Below, in pieces: positions 41,228 to 50,598 of a stretch of 64,000 nt of DNA. The position numbers and the translations under genes are program-made. Source of the stretch: Comamonas sp. NLF-1-9. Its GTDB lineage: Bacteria; Pseudomonadota; Gammaproteobacteria; Burkholderiales; Burkholderiaceae_C. Under the pieces are notes generated by a model. That model did no database searches, was not told where the DNA came from, and saw only the letters and a list, made by a program, of their open reading frames with translations. Every line of letters starts with the position of its first letter. Position 1 is the first letter of the stretch. Location: positions 2,418,001 to 2,482,000 of the forward strand of contig NZ_CP078069.1 of NCBI RefSeq assembly GCF_019195435.1, given 5' to 3'.

Positions 41228-41962
41228 ATGGCGCAGGATTTCAAGCAAGACGCGGGCACGCGGGCGCAGGCGGTCAGCGCCATCGTCGGCACGGGGCCGG
41301 GCAATGGCGCGGCGCTGGCGCGGCGCTTTGGCGCGCAGGGCGCACCGGTGGCGCTGCTCGCGCGCAGCAGCGACTTTTCGGCGGCGCTGGCGCAGGAGCT
41401 GCCTTCGGCGCGCGCCTATGCGGCGGACGCCGGCCAGCCCGAGGCGCTGCAGGCCGCGCTGGCGCAGGTGGCGGTGCAGCAGGGGCCGGTGGGCACGCTC
41501 ATCTACAACGCCGGCTCGGGTGCCTGGGGCAGCGTCGAAGAGGTGACGGCGGCCGACCTGGAGCAGTGCTGGCGCGTGAACACCCTGGGCCTGTTTGCCG
41601 CTACCCAGGCGCTGCTGCCGGGCATGAAGCAGCTCGGCGGGGGCCACATCATCGTCATCGGCGCAACCGCTTCGCGCCGCGGCGGCGCGGCTGCGGCGGC
41701 CTTTGCCCAGGCCAAGGCGGCGCAGCGCACGCTGGCCGAATCCATGGCGCGCCAGCTCTGGCCGCAAGGCATCCACGTGGCGCTGATCGTCATCGACGGC
41801 ATCGTCGACCTGCCGCGTTCGCGCCAGCGTTTTGCGGACAAGGGCGACGACTTCTTCGTGCAGCCCGCGGCCGTGGCGGAATCCGCCTGGTGGCTGACGC
41901 AGCAGCCGCGCTCGGCCTGGTCCTTCGAGATCGAGGCGCGCCCCTTTGGCGAGAAATGGTGA
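41228..41962 (+). CDS. Short-chain dehydrogenase with altered active site
   Basis: 244 residues from the ATG at 41228, preceded by AAGGAG. Rossmann fold with an N-terminal GTGPGNGAALARRF and the NNAG-equivalent IYNAGSGAWG. The catalytic YxxxK is replaced by FAQAK (Tyr to Phe), while the lysine and an upstream serine (GATASRRG) remain. Classical SDRs need the tyrosine for proton transfer, so this is either non-catalytic or uses another donor; a subgroup of SDRs shares this change. Substrate unknown. Confidence 0.85.
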   Translation: MAQDFKQDAGTRAQAVSAIVGTGPGNGAALARRFGAQGAPVALLARSSDFSAALAQELPSARAYAADAGQPEALQAALAQVAVQQGPVGTLIYNAGSGAWGSVEEVTAADLEQCWRVNTLGLFAATQALLPGMKQLGGGHIIVIGATASRRGGAAAAAFAQAKAAQRTLAESMARQLWPQGIHVALIVIDGIVDLPRSRQRFADKGDDFFVQPAAVAESAWWLTQQPRSAWSFEIEARPFGEKW

Positions 41963-42011
41963 GCGTCCGCGGCGCCGCAGCGCGGACCGCGCGACTTGAC
42001 GGATAGCAGCC

Positions 42012-43148
42012 ATGGCACTGGGCGTGGTTTCGGTAATGGGCCTGGCATGGCTCTACGTGGTGCTGCGCGGCGTAGGTCTGCTGCCCCTGGGCCGGGGCGG
42101 CAAGCTGGCCGTGGCGCTGGCCCTGCTGCCGCTGGCCGAGTACTACCTGCTGGTGATGCTGGTGGGCGGCAATCTGGCCGACGTCGAGGCGCCGCGCCCG
42201 CTGCTGGTGGCGCTGGGCTGGGCCTTTGGCAGCTTTGTGCTGCTGGCGCTGCTGCTGCTCGCGCGCGACCTGCTCGCCGCCGTGCTCGGGCTGCTCTCGC
42301 GTTCGCTGGCGCAGGCGATGTGGCGCAGCGGCGCACTGACGCAGGCCCTCGTCGCATCGGCCCTGCTGCTGGGCGCCTGGGGCAGTTGGCAGGGCCTGAA
42401 GCTGCCCGAGACCAAGCGCGTGGACGTCACGATGCCGGGCTTGGGCGCGGCCTTCGACGGCTATCGCATCGCCCAGCTGTCCGACCTGCACGCCACGCGC
42501 CTGCTGCCCGCCGACTGGCAGCGCGCGGTGGTGCAACAGACCAATGCGTTGCAGGCCGACCTGATCGTGATCACCGGCGACCTGCAGGACGGCGCGCCCG
42601 CCGCGCGCTCGGCCGACGTGGCGCCGTTTGCCGAACTGCACGCGCCCGACGGCGTGCTGGCCGTGCCCGGCAACCACGAGTACTACGTGGACTACGCCGG
42701 CTGGATGGCGGCCTTCAAGGCGCTGGGTCTGAACATGCTGGAAAACCGCCATGTGGTGATTGAGCGCGCCGGTGCCCAGCTGGTGGTGGCCGGCCTGACC
42801 GACCCGCAGGCCGCGGCCTTTGGCCAGGCGCCGCCCGATCTGTCCGCCGCCCTTGCCGGCGCGCCCCGGGGCGCGCCCGTGCTGGTGCTGGCCCACCGCC
42901 CCGGCGGCGCGCCCGAGCATGCGCGCGCGGGGGTGGGCCTGCAGCTTTCAGGGCACACGCACGGCGGGCAGATTCTTGGCGTGAACCTGCTCACCCAATG
43001 GGCCAACCGGGGCTTTCTCGCCGGTCTCTACCAGGTCGGGCGCATGCCGCTCTACGTGAGCCGTGGCACCGGCCTGTGGCACGGCCTGGTGCTGCGCCTG
43101 GGCGCGCCCTCGGAGATCACCGAGGTGGTGTTGCACGCAGCCCGCTAA
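42012..43148 (+). CDS. Membrane metallophosphoesterase
   Basis: 378 residues. N-terminal about 130 residues hold four hydrophobic helices; the calcineurin-like domain then shows all metal motifs in order: AQLSDLHATR, VITGDLQDG, VPGNHEYYVD, LVLAHRP and LSGHTHGGQI. This architecture matches YkuE/YaeI-type phosphoesterases; the substrate may be a phospholipid or UDP-lipid but is not shown. Confidence 0.88.
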   Translation: MALGVVSVMGLAWLYVVLRGVGLLPLGRGGKLAVALALLPLAEYYLLVMLVGGNLADVEAPRPLLVALGWAFGSFVLLALLLLARDLLAAVLGLLSRSLAQAMWRSGALTQALVASALLLGAWGSWQGLKLPETKRVDVTMPGLGAAFDGYRIAQLSDLHATRLLPADWQRAVVQQTNALQADLIVITGDLQDGAPAARSADVAPFAELHAPDGVLAVPGNHEYYVDYAGWMAAFKALGLNMLENRHVVIERAGAQLVVAGLTDPQAAAFGQAPPDLSAALAGAPRGAPVLVLAHRPGGAPEHARAGVGLQLSGHTHGGQILGVNLLTQWANRGFLAGLYQVGRMPLYVSRGTGLWHGLVLRLGAPSEITEVVLHAAR

Positions 43149-43165
43149 GGCCTGTGCAGCGGCGT

Positions 43166-44128
43166 TCAGCGCGCCTGCGCCAGCCGCCGGCCCCAGCGCG
43201 TGGCGGGCCGGGTAGCAAAGGCCAGCGCCACCATGATGGCCAGCACCACGACGCCGCGCAGCACCAGAATGATCCAGATATTGGCGCCCAGCGCGGCGAT
43301 CAGGAGCGTGTCCTCCAGCACCGCATGGAACAGCGACAGCCAGCACAGCGCCAGCAGGAGCGTGCGCCGGTCGTAGTTCTCGCGCTCGCTCGCTTCGATG
43401 ATCAGCGCCCCGCCATAGGCCAGGCCCATCAGCATGCCTATGGTGGTGAGCGGCGCGGCCGCCTCGCTCAGGCCGGTCAGGCGCAGCACCGGCGCGAGCT
43501 GGCGCGTGAGCCAGCGGGTGAAGCCCAGGCGCTCGAGCAGGTCGAGCAGCACTACCAGCGCACAGATGATGAGCCAGATCAGCAGCAGCGAGCGCACCGT
43601 GCCCAGCAGCCAGGGCCAGAGCGCCGGCGGCCCGGCGGGCGCGGCCGCGCCGCTGCCCGACAACCAGCCGAGCGCGACCGGCTCCTGCAGCCAGCCGCCC
43701 AGACGGCAGGCCCAGGCCACCGCCGCGCCATAGGCCGCGCCGACCACGAGGCGCAGGCTGCCGGTGAACAGCGCGCTGGCGCCGGCGCGGCGCACCACCG
43801 CCTGTTCGGTGGGCAGGTTGTGCGCGAACAGCATCATTGCGCCCAGCGCGCTCATCTGCGCCACGTTGAGCTGCATCTCGCCCGAGAGCGCCGCCACCAC
43901 GGCAATGCCGCCGTAGATGTTGGTGATTACCGTCGTCGCCCAGACGATCCCGGCCTGCGCCGGCAGGCCCAGCCAGGCCATGGCGGGCGAGAGGGCCTCA
44001 CCCGCCAGGCGCACCAGCCCAAGGCGCTCGGCCACATACACCAGCACCATCACCGGCACCATGATGCGCGCCACCGTGAGGAACATGTGCGTGGCGCGGC
44101 GGCCGAGGTTGTGGAGGTAGCGCAGCAT
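43166..44128 (-). CDS. Nucleoside-recognition (Gate-domain) membrane protein
   Basis: 320 residues from the ATG at 44128, about eight helices in two repeats. MVLVYVAERLGLVRLAGEAL, WATTVITNIYGGIAVVAALS and MMLFAHNLPTEQAVVRRAGA (HNLPTEQ) match SpmA/SpmB-like nucleoside-recognition proteins. Function unknown. It lies 80 bp downstream of the TRAP operon on the same strand. Confidence 0.8.
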   Translation of the reverse strand: MLRYLHNLGRRATHMFLTVARIMVPVMVLVYVAERLGLVRLAGEALSPAMAWLGLPAQAGIVWATTVITNIYGGIAVVAALSGEMQLNVAQMSALGAMMLFAHNLPTEQAVVRRAGASALFTGSLRLVVGAAYGAAVAWACRLGGWLQEPVALGWLSGSGAAAPAGPPALWPWLLGTVRSLLLIWLIICALVVLLDLLERLGFTRWLTRQLAPVLRLTGLSEAAAPLTTIGMLMGLAYGGALIIEASERENYDRRTLLLALCWLSLFHAVLEDTLLIAALGANIWIILVLRGVVVLAIMVALAFATRPATRWGRRLAQAR

Positions 44129-44208
44129 CGGGAAGGTAGCGGTCGGCCGGTGGCAAAGCCGGCGATTGTCCGCGATGCGCCGCCCGCGCGCAGGCGCAGG
44201 CGGGGGTG

Positions 44209-45504
44209 CTACATCTTGCCCGGCAGCGCGGTGGCCAGGCCCGGGAAGTACCAGAGGATGACCAGCATCAGCACCATCAGGAAGAAGTAGGGCAGGCAGG
44301 CGCGCGCGATCCAGGTCACCTGCTTGCCCGTCATGCCTTGCAGCACGAAGAGGTTGAAGCCCACGGGCGGCGTGATCTGCGCCGACTCCACGGTGATCAC
44401 GAGGAAGATGCCGAACCACAGCGGATCGATGCCCGCCGCCTGGATGATGGGCAGCACCACGCCCATGGTCAGCACGATGGTGGAAATGCCGTCCAGAAAG
44501 CAGCCCAGCACGATGTAGAAGATGCCCAGCGCCACGACCAGCATGGCGGGCGAAAGCTGCAGGCTGCCGACGAACTCGGCCAGCTGGCGCGGCAGCCCCA
44601 TGTAGCCCATGGCCAGCGTGAGAAAGGCCGCGCCCGCCAGGATCAGCGCGATCATGCAGTACAGGCGCGTGGCGCCCATGAGCGCATCGCGAAAGTTCTG
44701 CCAGGTGAGCGACCTTTGCCAGGCCGACAGGATCAGCGCGCCCAGCACGCCGATGGCGGCCGCTTCGGTGGCCGTGGCCACGCCCGTGTACATCGAGGCG
44801 ATCACCGCCACGATGAGCAGCACCACGGGGATCAGGTGGCGCGCCTCGGCGAGCTTTTGCATGAGGGTGAGCTCATCGTCCGCCTTGGGCACCTGATCCG
44901 GGTGGCGCAGCGCCCAGACGATGATCCAGCCGCTGAACAAGGCCGCCAGCAGCAGCCCCGGGAGCACGCCGGCCATGAAGAGCTTGGCGATGGACAGCTC
45001 GGCCGAGACGCCGTAGATGATCAGGATGATGGACGGCGGTATCAACAGCCCCAGCGTGGCCGGCCCGCCCAGCGTGCCTATCACCTGGCGCTCGGGGTAG
45101 CCGCGGCGCAGCAGCTCGGGCAGATTCATCTTGCCCACGGTCACGCAGGTGGCGGCCGAGGAGCCCGAGACCGCCGCGAAGATGGTGCAGCCCGCCACGT
45201 TGGCGTGCAGCAGCCGCCCGGGCAGCTTGTTCACCCAGGGCGCAAGACCCCGGAACATGTTGGCCGAGAGGTTGGTGCGGTAGAGAATTTCGCCCATCCA
45301 GACGAAGAGCGGCAGCGCGGTCAGCGTCCAGCTGCTGGTCGAGCCCCAGATGGTGATGGCCATGGCGTCGCCCGCGGCGCGCGCGGTGAACATCGCCATG
45401 CCGAACCAGGCCACGCCGGCCAGCGTCAGGCCTACCCAGACGCCCCCGGCCAGCATCGCAAAGAGCACCACGAGCAGCGTGGCGCTGGCGGCGATCTCAC
45501 TCAT
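44209..45504 (-). CDS. dctM: TRAP transporter large permease (DctM type), second system
   Basis: 431 residues. WMGEILYRTNLSANMFRGLA, GSSAATCVTVGKMNLPELLR, LGLLIPPSIILIIYGVSAEL and QITPPVGFNLFVLQGMTGKQ are DctM marks. It overlaps the small subunit by 8 bases. Together with its P and Q partners it should be under control of the GntR protein at 47229-47900. Confidence 0.93.
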   Translation of the reverse strand: MSEIAASATLLVVLFAMLAGGVWVGLTLAGVAWFGMAMFTARAAGDAMAITIWGSTSSWTLTALPLFVWMGEILYRTNLSANMFRGLAPWVNKLPGRLLHANVAGCTIFAAVSGSSAATCVTVGKMNLPELLRRGYPERQVIGTLGGPATLGLLIPPSIILIIYGVSAELSIAKLFMAGVLPGLLLAALFSGWIIVWALRHPDQVPKADDELTLMQKLAEARHLIPVVLLIVAVIASMYTGVATATEAAAIGVLGALILSAWQRSLTWQNFRDALMGATRLYCMIALILAGAAFLTLAMGYMGLPRQLAEFVGSLQLSPAMLVVALGIFYIVLGCFLDGISTIVLTMGVVLPIIQAAGIDPLWFGIFLVITVESAQITPPVGFNLFVLQGMTGKQVTWIARACLPYFFLMVLMLVILWYFPGLATALPGKM

Positions 45505-46003
45505 GGTGCGCGTCCTCCTGGCTGGGCGGCAGGCGCCGGCCCAGCAGCTCCAGCACCAGCTCGTCGCAGAAGGCGATGAAGAAGACGATGGTGCCCAGCG
45601 CCATCGGAATCTGCGGTATCCACATCGGCGTCGCGTCGATGCCGACCGAGATGTCGTTGATCTCCCAGGACTGCCAGACCAGCGACACCGAATACCAGGC
45701 GAGAAAGCCCGCGAGCAGCGTGGCCAGCCCCAGCGCCAGCAGTTCCAGAGCCTTGTGCGCGCCGCCCTTGAGCGCGGACAGCAGCAGCGTCACGCGGATG
45801 TGTTCGCCGTGCTTGAGCGTGGAGGCGAGCGCGAGAAAGCCCGCGCCCGCCGTCGCGTAGCCCGCGTAGGCGTCGCTGCCGGTGGCGGAAAAGCCGAAGA
45901 AGCGGCTGGCGATGGTGAGCAACACCATCAGGAACACGCCGACCATGAAGGCGCCCGCCAGCCAGGCGCTGGCGGTGTACAAGCCGTTGAGCCAGCTGCG
46001 CAT
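45497..46003 (-). CDS. dctQ: TRAP transporter small permease (DctQ type), second system
   Basis: 168 residues, four helices; FMVGVFLMVLLTIASRFFGF and FLALASTLKHGEHIRVTLLL fit the DctQ core. Starts 28 bp after the binding-protein stop and overlaps the large permease. Confidence 0.88.
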   Translation of the reverse strand: MRSWLNGLYTASAWLAGAFMVGVFLMVLLTIASRFFGFSATGSDAYAGYATAGAGFLALASTLKHGEHIRVTLLLSALKGGAHKALELLALGLATLLAGFLAWYSVSLVWQSWEINDISVGIDATPMWIPQIPMALGTIVFFIAFCDELVLELLGRRLPPSQEDAHHE

Positions 46004-46031
46004 AGCGGTCTCCCAGGCGGGGCCTGGCGGC

Positions 46032-47015
46032 TTACTTGCTCTTGTTGAAGGCCTCGATCAGCGCCTGGCCGTCGGCGCCGGCCTTCTCCAGCCATTCCTT
46101 GATGACCACGTCGCCTACCTTGGACAAGTCGCCCATGAGCTGGGCCGAGGGCTCGATGATCTGCATGCCGCCCTTTTGCAGGGTTTCGAGCGAGCGCTCA
46201 TCGACCTCGCGCGAGGACTTCCAGCCGCGCTCCTCGGCCGCGGCGGCGGCCTTGCGCACGGCATCCTGCTCGGCCTTGGACAAGGCGTTGAAGGCCTTCT
46301 TGTTCACGGTGACCGCGTTCTTCGGGATCCAGGCCTGGACCTTGTAGAAGTACTTGAGGTTCTCGTAGAGCTTGTTGTCCGCGCCGGTGGCGCTCGACGT
46401 GATCAAGGCCTCGATCACGCCGGTGGCCAGTGCCTGCGACAGCTCGGCCTCCTGGATGGTCACGGGCTGGGCGCCGACCAGCTCGCCGATGCGCGCCGTC
46501 GTGGGCGAATACACGCGCCACTTCAGGCCCTTGAGGTCGGCAGCGGAGTTGATCTGCTTGTTGCTGTAGATGCTCTGCGGCGGCCAGGCCACGGAATACA
46601 GCAGCGTCTGGCCTTGCTTGTCCAGAATGCTTTCCAGGTAGGGCTTTTGCGCCTGGTAGAGCTTGAACGCCTGGTCGTAGTCCTTGACCAGAAAGGGCAG
46701 TCCGTCGGCGCCGAAGATCTGCGCCTCGTTCTGGAAGCTCACCAGGAAGAACTCGCCCATCTGCGCATTGCCGGTCTGCACCGCGCGCTTGATTTCGGGC
46801 ATCTTGAACAGCGAGGCGCCAAAGTGCGGCTGGATCTTGAGCGCGCCATTCGTGGCCTTGGCGACCTCGTCGACGAAGGCCTGGTTGTTCTTGGAGTGGA
46901 AGTTGATCGCCGGGTAGGCGGTGGCGAAATCCCACTTGGTTTCGGCCCAGGCCTGGCCGCTGATGCCCAGACCGGTAGCCAGCGCGGCGGTGGCGCAGAA
47001 ATCGCGACGTTTCAT
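46032..47015 (-). CDS. dctP: TRAP transporter substrate-binding protein (DctP type), second system
   Basis: 327 residues from the ATG at 47015 (ATG 47027 also possible). Begins MKRRDFCATAALATGLGISG, a twin-arginine-like start with cleavage after QAWA. DctP features include NGALKIQPHFGASLFKMPEI, LFLV-type loops and LSQALATGVIEALITSSATG. Because it faces the GntR/pxp cluster, 5-oxoproline or a related cyclic amide acid is a candidate substrate. Confidence 0.92.
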   Translation of the reverse strand: MKRRDFCATAALATGLGISGQAWAETKWDFATAYPAINFHSKNNQAFVDEVAKATNGALKIQPHFGASLFKMPEIKRAVQTGNAQMGEFFLVSFQNEAQIFGADGLPFLVKDYDQAFKLYQAQKPYLESILDKQGQTLLYSVAWPPQSIYSNKQINSAADLKGLKWRVYSPTTARIGELVGAQPVTIQEAELSQALATGVIEALITSSATGADNKLYENLKYFYKVQAWIPKNAVTVNKKAFNALSKAEQDAVRKAAAAAEERGWKSSREVDERSLETLQKGGMQIIEPSAQLMGDLSKVGDVVIKEWLEKAGADGQALIEAFNKSK

Positions 47016-47176
47016 AGTGTTCTCCATGGCGAGACTGGCGGTGGAACATGCGGGCAGGCCCGCGCTGCGAGGCGCTGCGCGCAGGCAGCGACAAGTGTCA
47101 AAGATAAGCGCACACAGCCCCGGGGTCTATTAGGGTTTTCAACGATACGCGCGTCGTGTTGATGATGTAAGTTTGG

Positions 47177-47189
47177 ATTGTTCAACAAT
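47177..47189. promoter_or_regulatory. GntR operator, TRAP-operon side
   Basis: ATTGTTCAACAAT, a perfect 13-bp palindrome (6-bp arms, one central base), 162 bp upstream of the dctP start and just past the GntR gene's 3' end. Nearly identical to the site at 47926. Confidence 0.75.
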
Positions 47190-47228
47190 TCAGGAGCTCA
47201 CCCCTTGGCCCCCGGGCTCTCGACCCGC

Positions 47229-47900
47229 TCAACGCACCTCGCGTGCGTACACCGCCAGCACCATGCGTTCGGACTGCACCAGGTAGGCTTCCAGTTCGCG
47301 CGCAGCGGCGCCTGTCTGGCCCTGCATGAACAACTGCAGCAGCTGGGCGTTGTGGTCCACGAAGGGCGCGTGCAGATATTCCGGGTCGTCCAGCAGGCCG
47401 AAGGCCAGGCGCAGCTCGGCGGCGATGTCGGCAAACATGGCGGAAAGCCGCTCGCTGTCGCTCAGCGCCACGATGCCCGCATGAAACGCCATGTTGGCCG
47501 AGCCCACGAGGCGCCAGTCGCCTGCGGCGCGCGCCGCCTCGGCGTCTTGCACCGCCTGCTTCAGGCGCTTGTGCGCCGGGTGCAGCGGCCAGGCCTTCTC
47601 CAGCGCCTGGCATTCGATCAGCCGGCGCACGCGGTAGATGTCGATGATGTCGGCGATCGAGGGCACGACGACCGACACGCCGCGGTTGGGCTCGTGCAGC
47701 AGCAGGCCTTCCTTGATCAGGCTGCGAAACACCTCGCGCAGGGTGTTGCGCGAGATCTGCAGCTGCTCGCTCAGCGCCGCCTCGGACAGGCGCTGGCCGG
47801 CGCGCAGCTCGCCCTCGATGAGCTGGCGGCGGATGGTCTCGGCCACATGGTCTGCCAGGTTGGCAGGCGGGTTGTGGCTGGTGAAGCGGCGGCTGGGCAT
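47229..47900 (-). CDS. GntR-family (FCD) regulator of the TRAP/pxp regulon
   Basis: 223 residues. N-terminal winged helix typical of GntR ([40 protein letters not shown]) and a C-terminal FCD ligand domain ([20 protein letters not shown]; metal-binding pattern around [11 protein letters not shown] and later [10 protein letters not shown]). FCD regulators bind carboxylic acids. It lies between the TRAP operon and the divergent pxp operon, with matching palindromes on both sides. Confidence 0.9.
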   Translation of the reverse strand: MPSRRFTSHNPPANLADHVAETIRRQLIEGELRAGQRLSEAALSEQLQISRNTLREVFRSLIKEGLLLHEPNRGVSVVVPSIADIIDIYRVRRLIECQALEKAWPLHPAHKRLKQAVQDAEAARAAGDWRLVGSANMAFHAGIVALSDSERLSAMFADIAAELRLAFGLLDDPEYLHAPFVDHNAQLLQLFMQGQTGAAARELEAYLVQSERMVLAVYAREVR

Positions 47901-47925
47901 GGGGCGCGTCCTGCAGTGGCACTAC

Positions 47926-47938
47926 ATTGTTGAACAAT
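47926..47938. promoter_or_regulatory. GntR operator, pxp-operon side
   Basis: ATTGTTGAACAAT, a perfect palindrome differing from the 47177 site only in the central base. It lies between the GntR start (47900) and the pxpA start (47972), so it can control both divergent transcripts. Confidence 0.78.
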
Positions 47939-47971
47939 CCGGGCGCATTTTGTATCAGGAGCGAGCACACC

Positions 47972-48727
47972 ATGGACATCAACAGCGATCTGGGCGAAAG
48001 CTATGGCGCCTGGCGCATGGGCGACGACGCGGCCATGCTGGCAATCGTCACCAGCGCCAACGTGGCCTGCGGCTTTCATGCGGGTGACCCCGCGGGCATC
48101 CTGCGCACGCTGCGCGCCGCGGCCAAGCAGGGCGTGGTGGTCGGCGCGCACGTCGCCTACCCCGATCTGGTGGGCTTTGGCCGGCGCGCCATGGACCCCA
48201 CGAGCGAGGAGCTGGTGGCCGACGTCATCTACCAGATCGGCGCACTGCAAGGCCTGGCCGCCGCCGCCGGCACGCGCGTGGCCTACGTCAAGCCGCACGG
48301 CGCGCTGTACAACACCATCGCCCACGACGCGCGCCAGGCAGACGACGTGATCACCGCGCTGCTGGCCCTGGACCCCGCGCTCACCCTGCTGGCGCTGGCC
48401 GGCTCGCCGCTCATCGCCCGCGCCCGGGAGCGTGGCCTCACGGTGGTGGCCGAAGCCTTTGCCGACCGCGCCTACAACGCCGACGGCACCCTGGTCTCGC
48501 GCCGCCTGCCGGGTGCGGTGCTGCACGACGCCGGGCAGGTGGCCGAGCGCATGCTCCACTGGGCGCAGACGGGCGAGATCAGCGCCATCACCGGTGAGCG
48601 CATCCGCCTGCAGGCCGACTCCATCTGCGTGCACGGCGACAGCCCCGGCGCAGTGCAGATGGCGCAGCAGATCCGCGCGCGCCTGGACGCCGCGGGCGTG
48701 GCGCTCGCACCTTTTGCGGGCCGCTGA
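47972..48727 (+). CDS. pxpA: 5-oxoprolinase subunit A (LamB/YcsF family)
   Basis: 251 residues from the ATG at 47972. [43 protein letters not shown] and [19 protein letters not shown] are YcsF/PxpA signatures. With PxpB and PxpC it forms the ATP-dependent enzyme that opens 5-oxoproline (pyroglutamate) to glutamate. Its stop overlaps the next ATG by one base. Confidence 0.95.
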   Translation: MDINSDLGESYGAWRMGDDAAMLAIVTSANVACGFHAGDPAGILRTLRAAAKQGVVVGAHVAYPDLVGFGRRAMDPTSEELVADVIYQIGALQGLAAAAGTRVAYVKPHGALYNTIAHDARQADDVITALLALDPALTLLALAGSPLIARARERGLTVVAEAFADRAYNADGTLVSRRLPGAVLHDAGQVAERMLHWAQTGEISAITGERIRLQADSICVHGDSPGAVQMAQQIRARLDAAGVALAPFAGR

Positions 48728-50598
48728 TGCGCATCCTGCCGGCCGGCGACGCCGCGCTGCTGCTGGAGCTGCCCGACCTGGCGCAGACCCTGGCGCTGTA
48801 CCGCGCGCTGCAGGCCGCCCCGCTGGACGGCGTGCGCGAGCTGGTCCCGGCCGCGCGTACCCTGTTGCTGCACTACCGGCGCGAGCGCACCACGGCGCAG
48901 GCCCTGGCCCATGCGGTGCGAACACTGGCCGCGACCGTGGAAGATCAGGCGCAGCCGGCGCCCGCACCGGGCCGGCGCGTGCAGATCGCGGTGCACTACG
49001 ACGGCGCAGACCTGGCCGAACTGGCCGAGCACCTGGGCCTGACGGCGCGCGAGCTGGTGCAGCGCCACTGCGCCCAGCCCTGGCAGGCGGCGTTTGCCGG
49101 CTTTGCGCCGGGTTTTGTCTATCTGACCGGGGGTGACGCCCGCTTTGCCCGCGTGCCCCGGCGCGCGACGCCGCGCACCCGCGTGCCCGCGGGTTCGGTG
49201 GCGCTGGCCGGGGGCTTCAGCGCCGTCTACCCCAAGGCCAGCCCCGGCGGCTGGCAACTGATAGGCCGCACCGAAGCCGTGATGTGGGACACCGCGCGCG
49301 TCGAACCTGCGCTGGTGCAGCCCGGCTTTGAGGTGTGCTTCGTCGAGGCCGGGCAGGTCGGCGTGGCGCTGGGCGGCCCCTCACCCCAGCCCTCTCCCCA
49401 AAGGGGCGAGGGAGCGCCCGGCGCCAGCGCTTCGCCGCTATCGCTCCCCCTGCCCCTGCGAGGGGCCAAGGACGGGCTCCGCACCCTCGATAAATCAGGG
49501 TCAAATGCGCTCCAACCCCACACCGCACCGTCGCCAGCAGCTACAAAAACCCTAGTCGACGGCCCCGCCGGCGCGAACCTCCCTGCCCCCCTCCCTCTCC
49601 CTCTGGGAGAGGGCCGGGGTGAGGGCCAACCCACTCGTGAATCCAAGCCAAATCACGCTCCAGACCTTGCTGCACAAGCGCCAGCAGCTATCGAAATCAT
49701 GAACCCTGGCCTCCAGACCCTGGTGCAAGACCAGGGCCGCCAGGGCCTGGCCGGGCTGGGCGTTTCCGCCTCTGGCGCGCTCGACCTCGCGGCCATGCAC
49801 CAGGCCAATCGGCTGGTGGGCAACCCGGTGGACGCGCCCGTGCTGGAGCAGCTGCTCGGTGGCCTGCAACTGCGCGCACGCGGCGCTGTCACGCTGGCGC
49901 TGGCCGGCGCCGACATGCCGCTCACGCTGACCGCGCCCGATGGCCGCCGCTGGCCGCTGGCGAGCCATCGTGCGCTGGCGCTGGACGATGGCGACCTGCT
50001 CACGCTGGGCGCGCCGCAGGTCGGGGTGCGCGCCTATCTTGCGGTGCGTGGCGGCTGGCAGATCGCGCCGGAGCTGGGCAGCTGCGCGCGCGACACCCTG
50101 GCCGAGCTCGGTCCGCCGGCCTTGCAGGCGGGGCAGGTGCTGGCGGTGGGCGAGGCCATCGCGGCGCAGCGCCTCAACGCCTGCGCGCCCGCGCAGCCCG
50201 CACGCGCCGATCTGCCGCGCGCGGGCGACGAGGTGGTGCTCGACGTACTGCTCGGCCCGCGCACCGACTGGTTCACGCGCGAGGCCCTCGCCCTGCTGCA
50301 GTCGCAAGCCTGGCGCGTCACCCCGCAATCCAACCGCGTGGGCATGCGCCTCATGGGCGCGCAGCCGCTCACGCGCAGCCGGCACGACGAACTGCCCAGC
50401 GAAGGCACGGCCGTCGGCGCCATCCAGGTGCCGGCCAGCGGCCAGCCGGTGCTCTTTCTGGCCGACCATCCGCTGACCGGCGGCTATCCGGTCATCGCCG
50501 TCGTGGCCAGCTACCACCTGGGCCTGGCGGCGCAAGTGCCGGTGGGCTGCCAGCTGCGCTTTCGCGCCATTGCGCCGTTCGAGGAGTTGAAAAAATGA
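48727..50598 (+). CDS. pxpBC: 5-oxoprolinase subunits B and C fused (PxpB-PxpC)
   Basis: 623 residues. Residues 1-217 are PxpB/KipI ([50 protein letters not shown]) and about 325-623 are PxpC/KipA ([56 protein letters not shown]). The two are joined by a low-complexity linker (218-324) that is built of repeats at 49377-49698. The ATG at 49699 (Met325) would give a normal stand-alone PxpC of 299 residues, so internal initiation is possible. Fusion of the two domains also occurs in urea-amidolyase-type proteins; the repeat linker is the oddity. Confidence 0.92.
   Translation: MRILPAGDAALLLELPDLAQTLALYRALQAAPLDGVRELVPAARTLLLHYRRERTTAQALAHAVRTLAATVEDQAQPAPAPGRRVQIAVHYDGADLAELAEHLGLTARELVQRHCAQPWQAAFAGFAPGFVYLTGGDARFARVPRRATPRTRVPAGSVALAGGFSAVYPKASPGGWQLIGRTEAVMWDTARVEPALVQPGFEVCFVEAGQVGVALGGPSPQPSPQRGEGAPGASASPLSLPLPLRGAKDGLRTLDKSGSNALQPHTAPSPAATKTLVDGPAGANLPAPLPLPLGEGRGEGQPTRESKPNHAPDLAAQAPAAIEIMNPGLQTLVQDQGRQGLAGLGVSASGALDLAAMHQANRLVGNPVDAPVLEQLLGGLQLRARGAVTLALAGADMPLTLTAPDGRRWPLASHRALALDDGDLLTLGAPQVGVRAYLAVRGGWQIAPELGSCARDTLAELGPPALQAGQVLAVGEAIAAQRLNACAPAQPARADLPRAGDEVVLDVLLGPRTDWFTREALALLQSQAWRVTPQSNRVGMRLMGAQPLTRSRHDELPSEGTAVGAIQVPASGQPVLFLADHPLTGGYPVIAVVASYHLGLAAQVPVGCQLRFRAIAPFEELKK
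49377..49414. repeat. CTCTCCC palindromic repeat, copy 2 (pxpBC linker)
   Basis: CCCCTCACCCCAGCCCTCTC followed by CCCAAAGGGGCGAGGGAG, translated as [13 protein letters not shown] degenerate continuation (CTCCCCCTGCCCCTGCGAGGGG) follows at 49444-49465. First element of module 1 of the fusion linker. Confidence 0.8.
49501..49550 (-). repeat. Dispersed AGCTGCTGGCGC repeat, copy I (pxpBC linker)
   Basis: On the minus strand GGTTTTTGTAGCTGCTGGCG followed by ACGGTGCGGTGTGGGGTTGG and GCGCATTTGA. Second element of module 1 of the fusion linker, read through in frame. Confidence 0.72.
49579..49627. repeat. CTCTCCC palindromic repeat, copy 3 (pxpBC linker)
   Basis: CCTCCCTCTCCCTCTGGGAG followed by AGGGCCGGGGTGAGGGCC, preceded by CCTCCCTGCC. 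Translated as [13 protein letters not shown]. First element of module 2; inverted relative to copy 2 in its AGGGCC/GGCCCT ends. Confidence 0.8.
49643..49698 (-). repeat. Dispersed AGCTGCTGGCGC repeat, copy J (pxpBC linker)
   Basis: On the minus strand ATTTCGATAGCTGCTGGCGC followed by TTGTGCAGCAAGGTCTGGAG and GTGATTTGGCTTG. Nearly identical to copy A at 523. Ends one base before the probable original pxpC ATG (49699). Confidence 0.8.
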
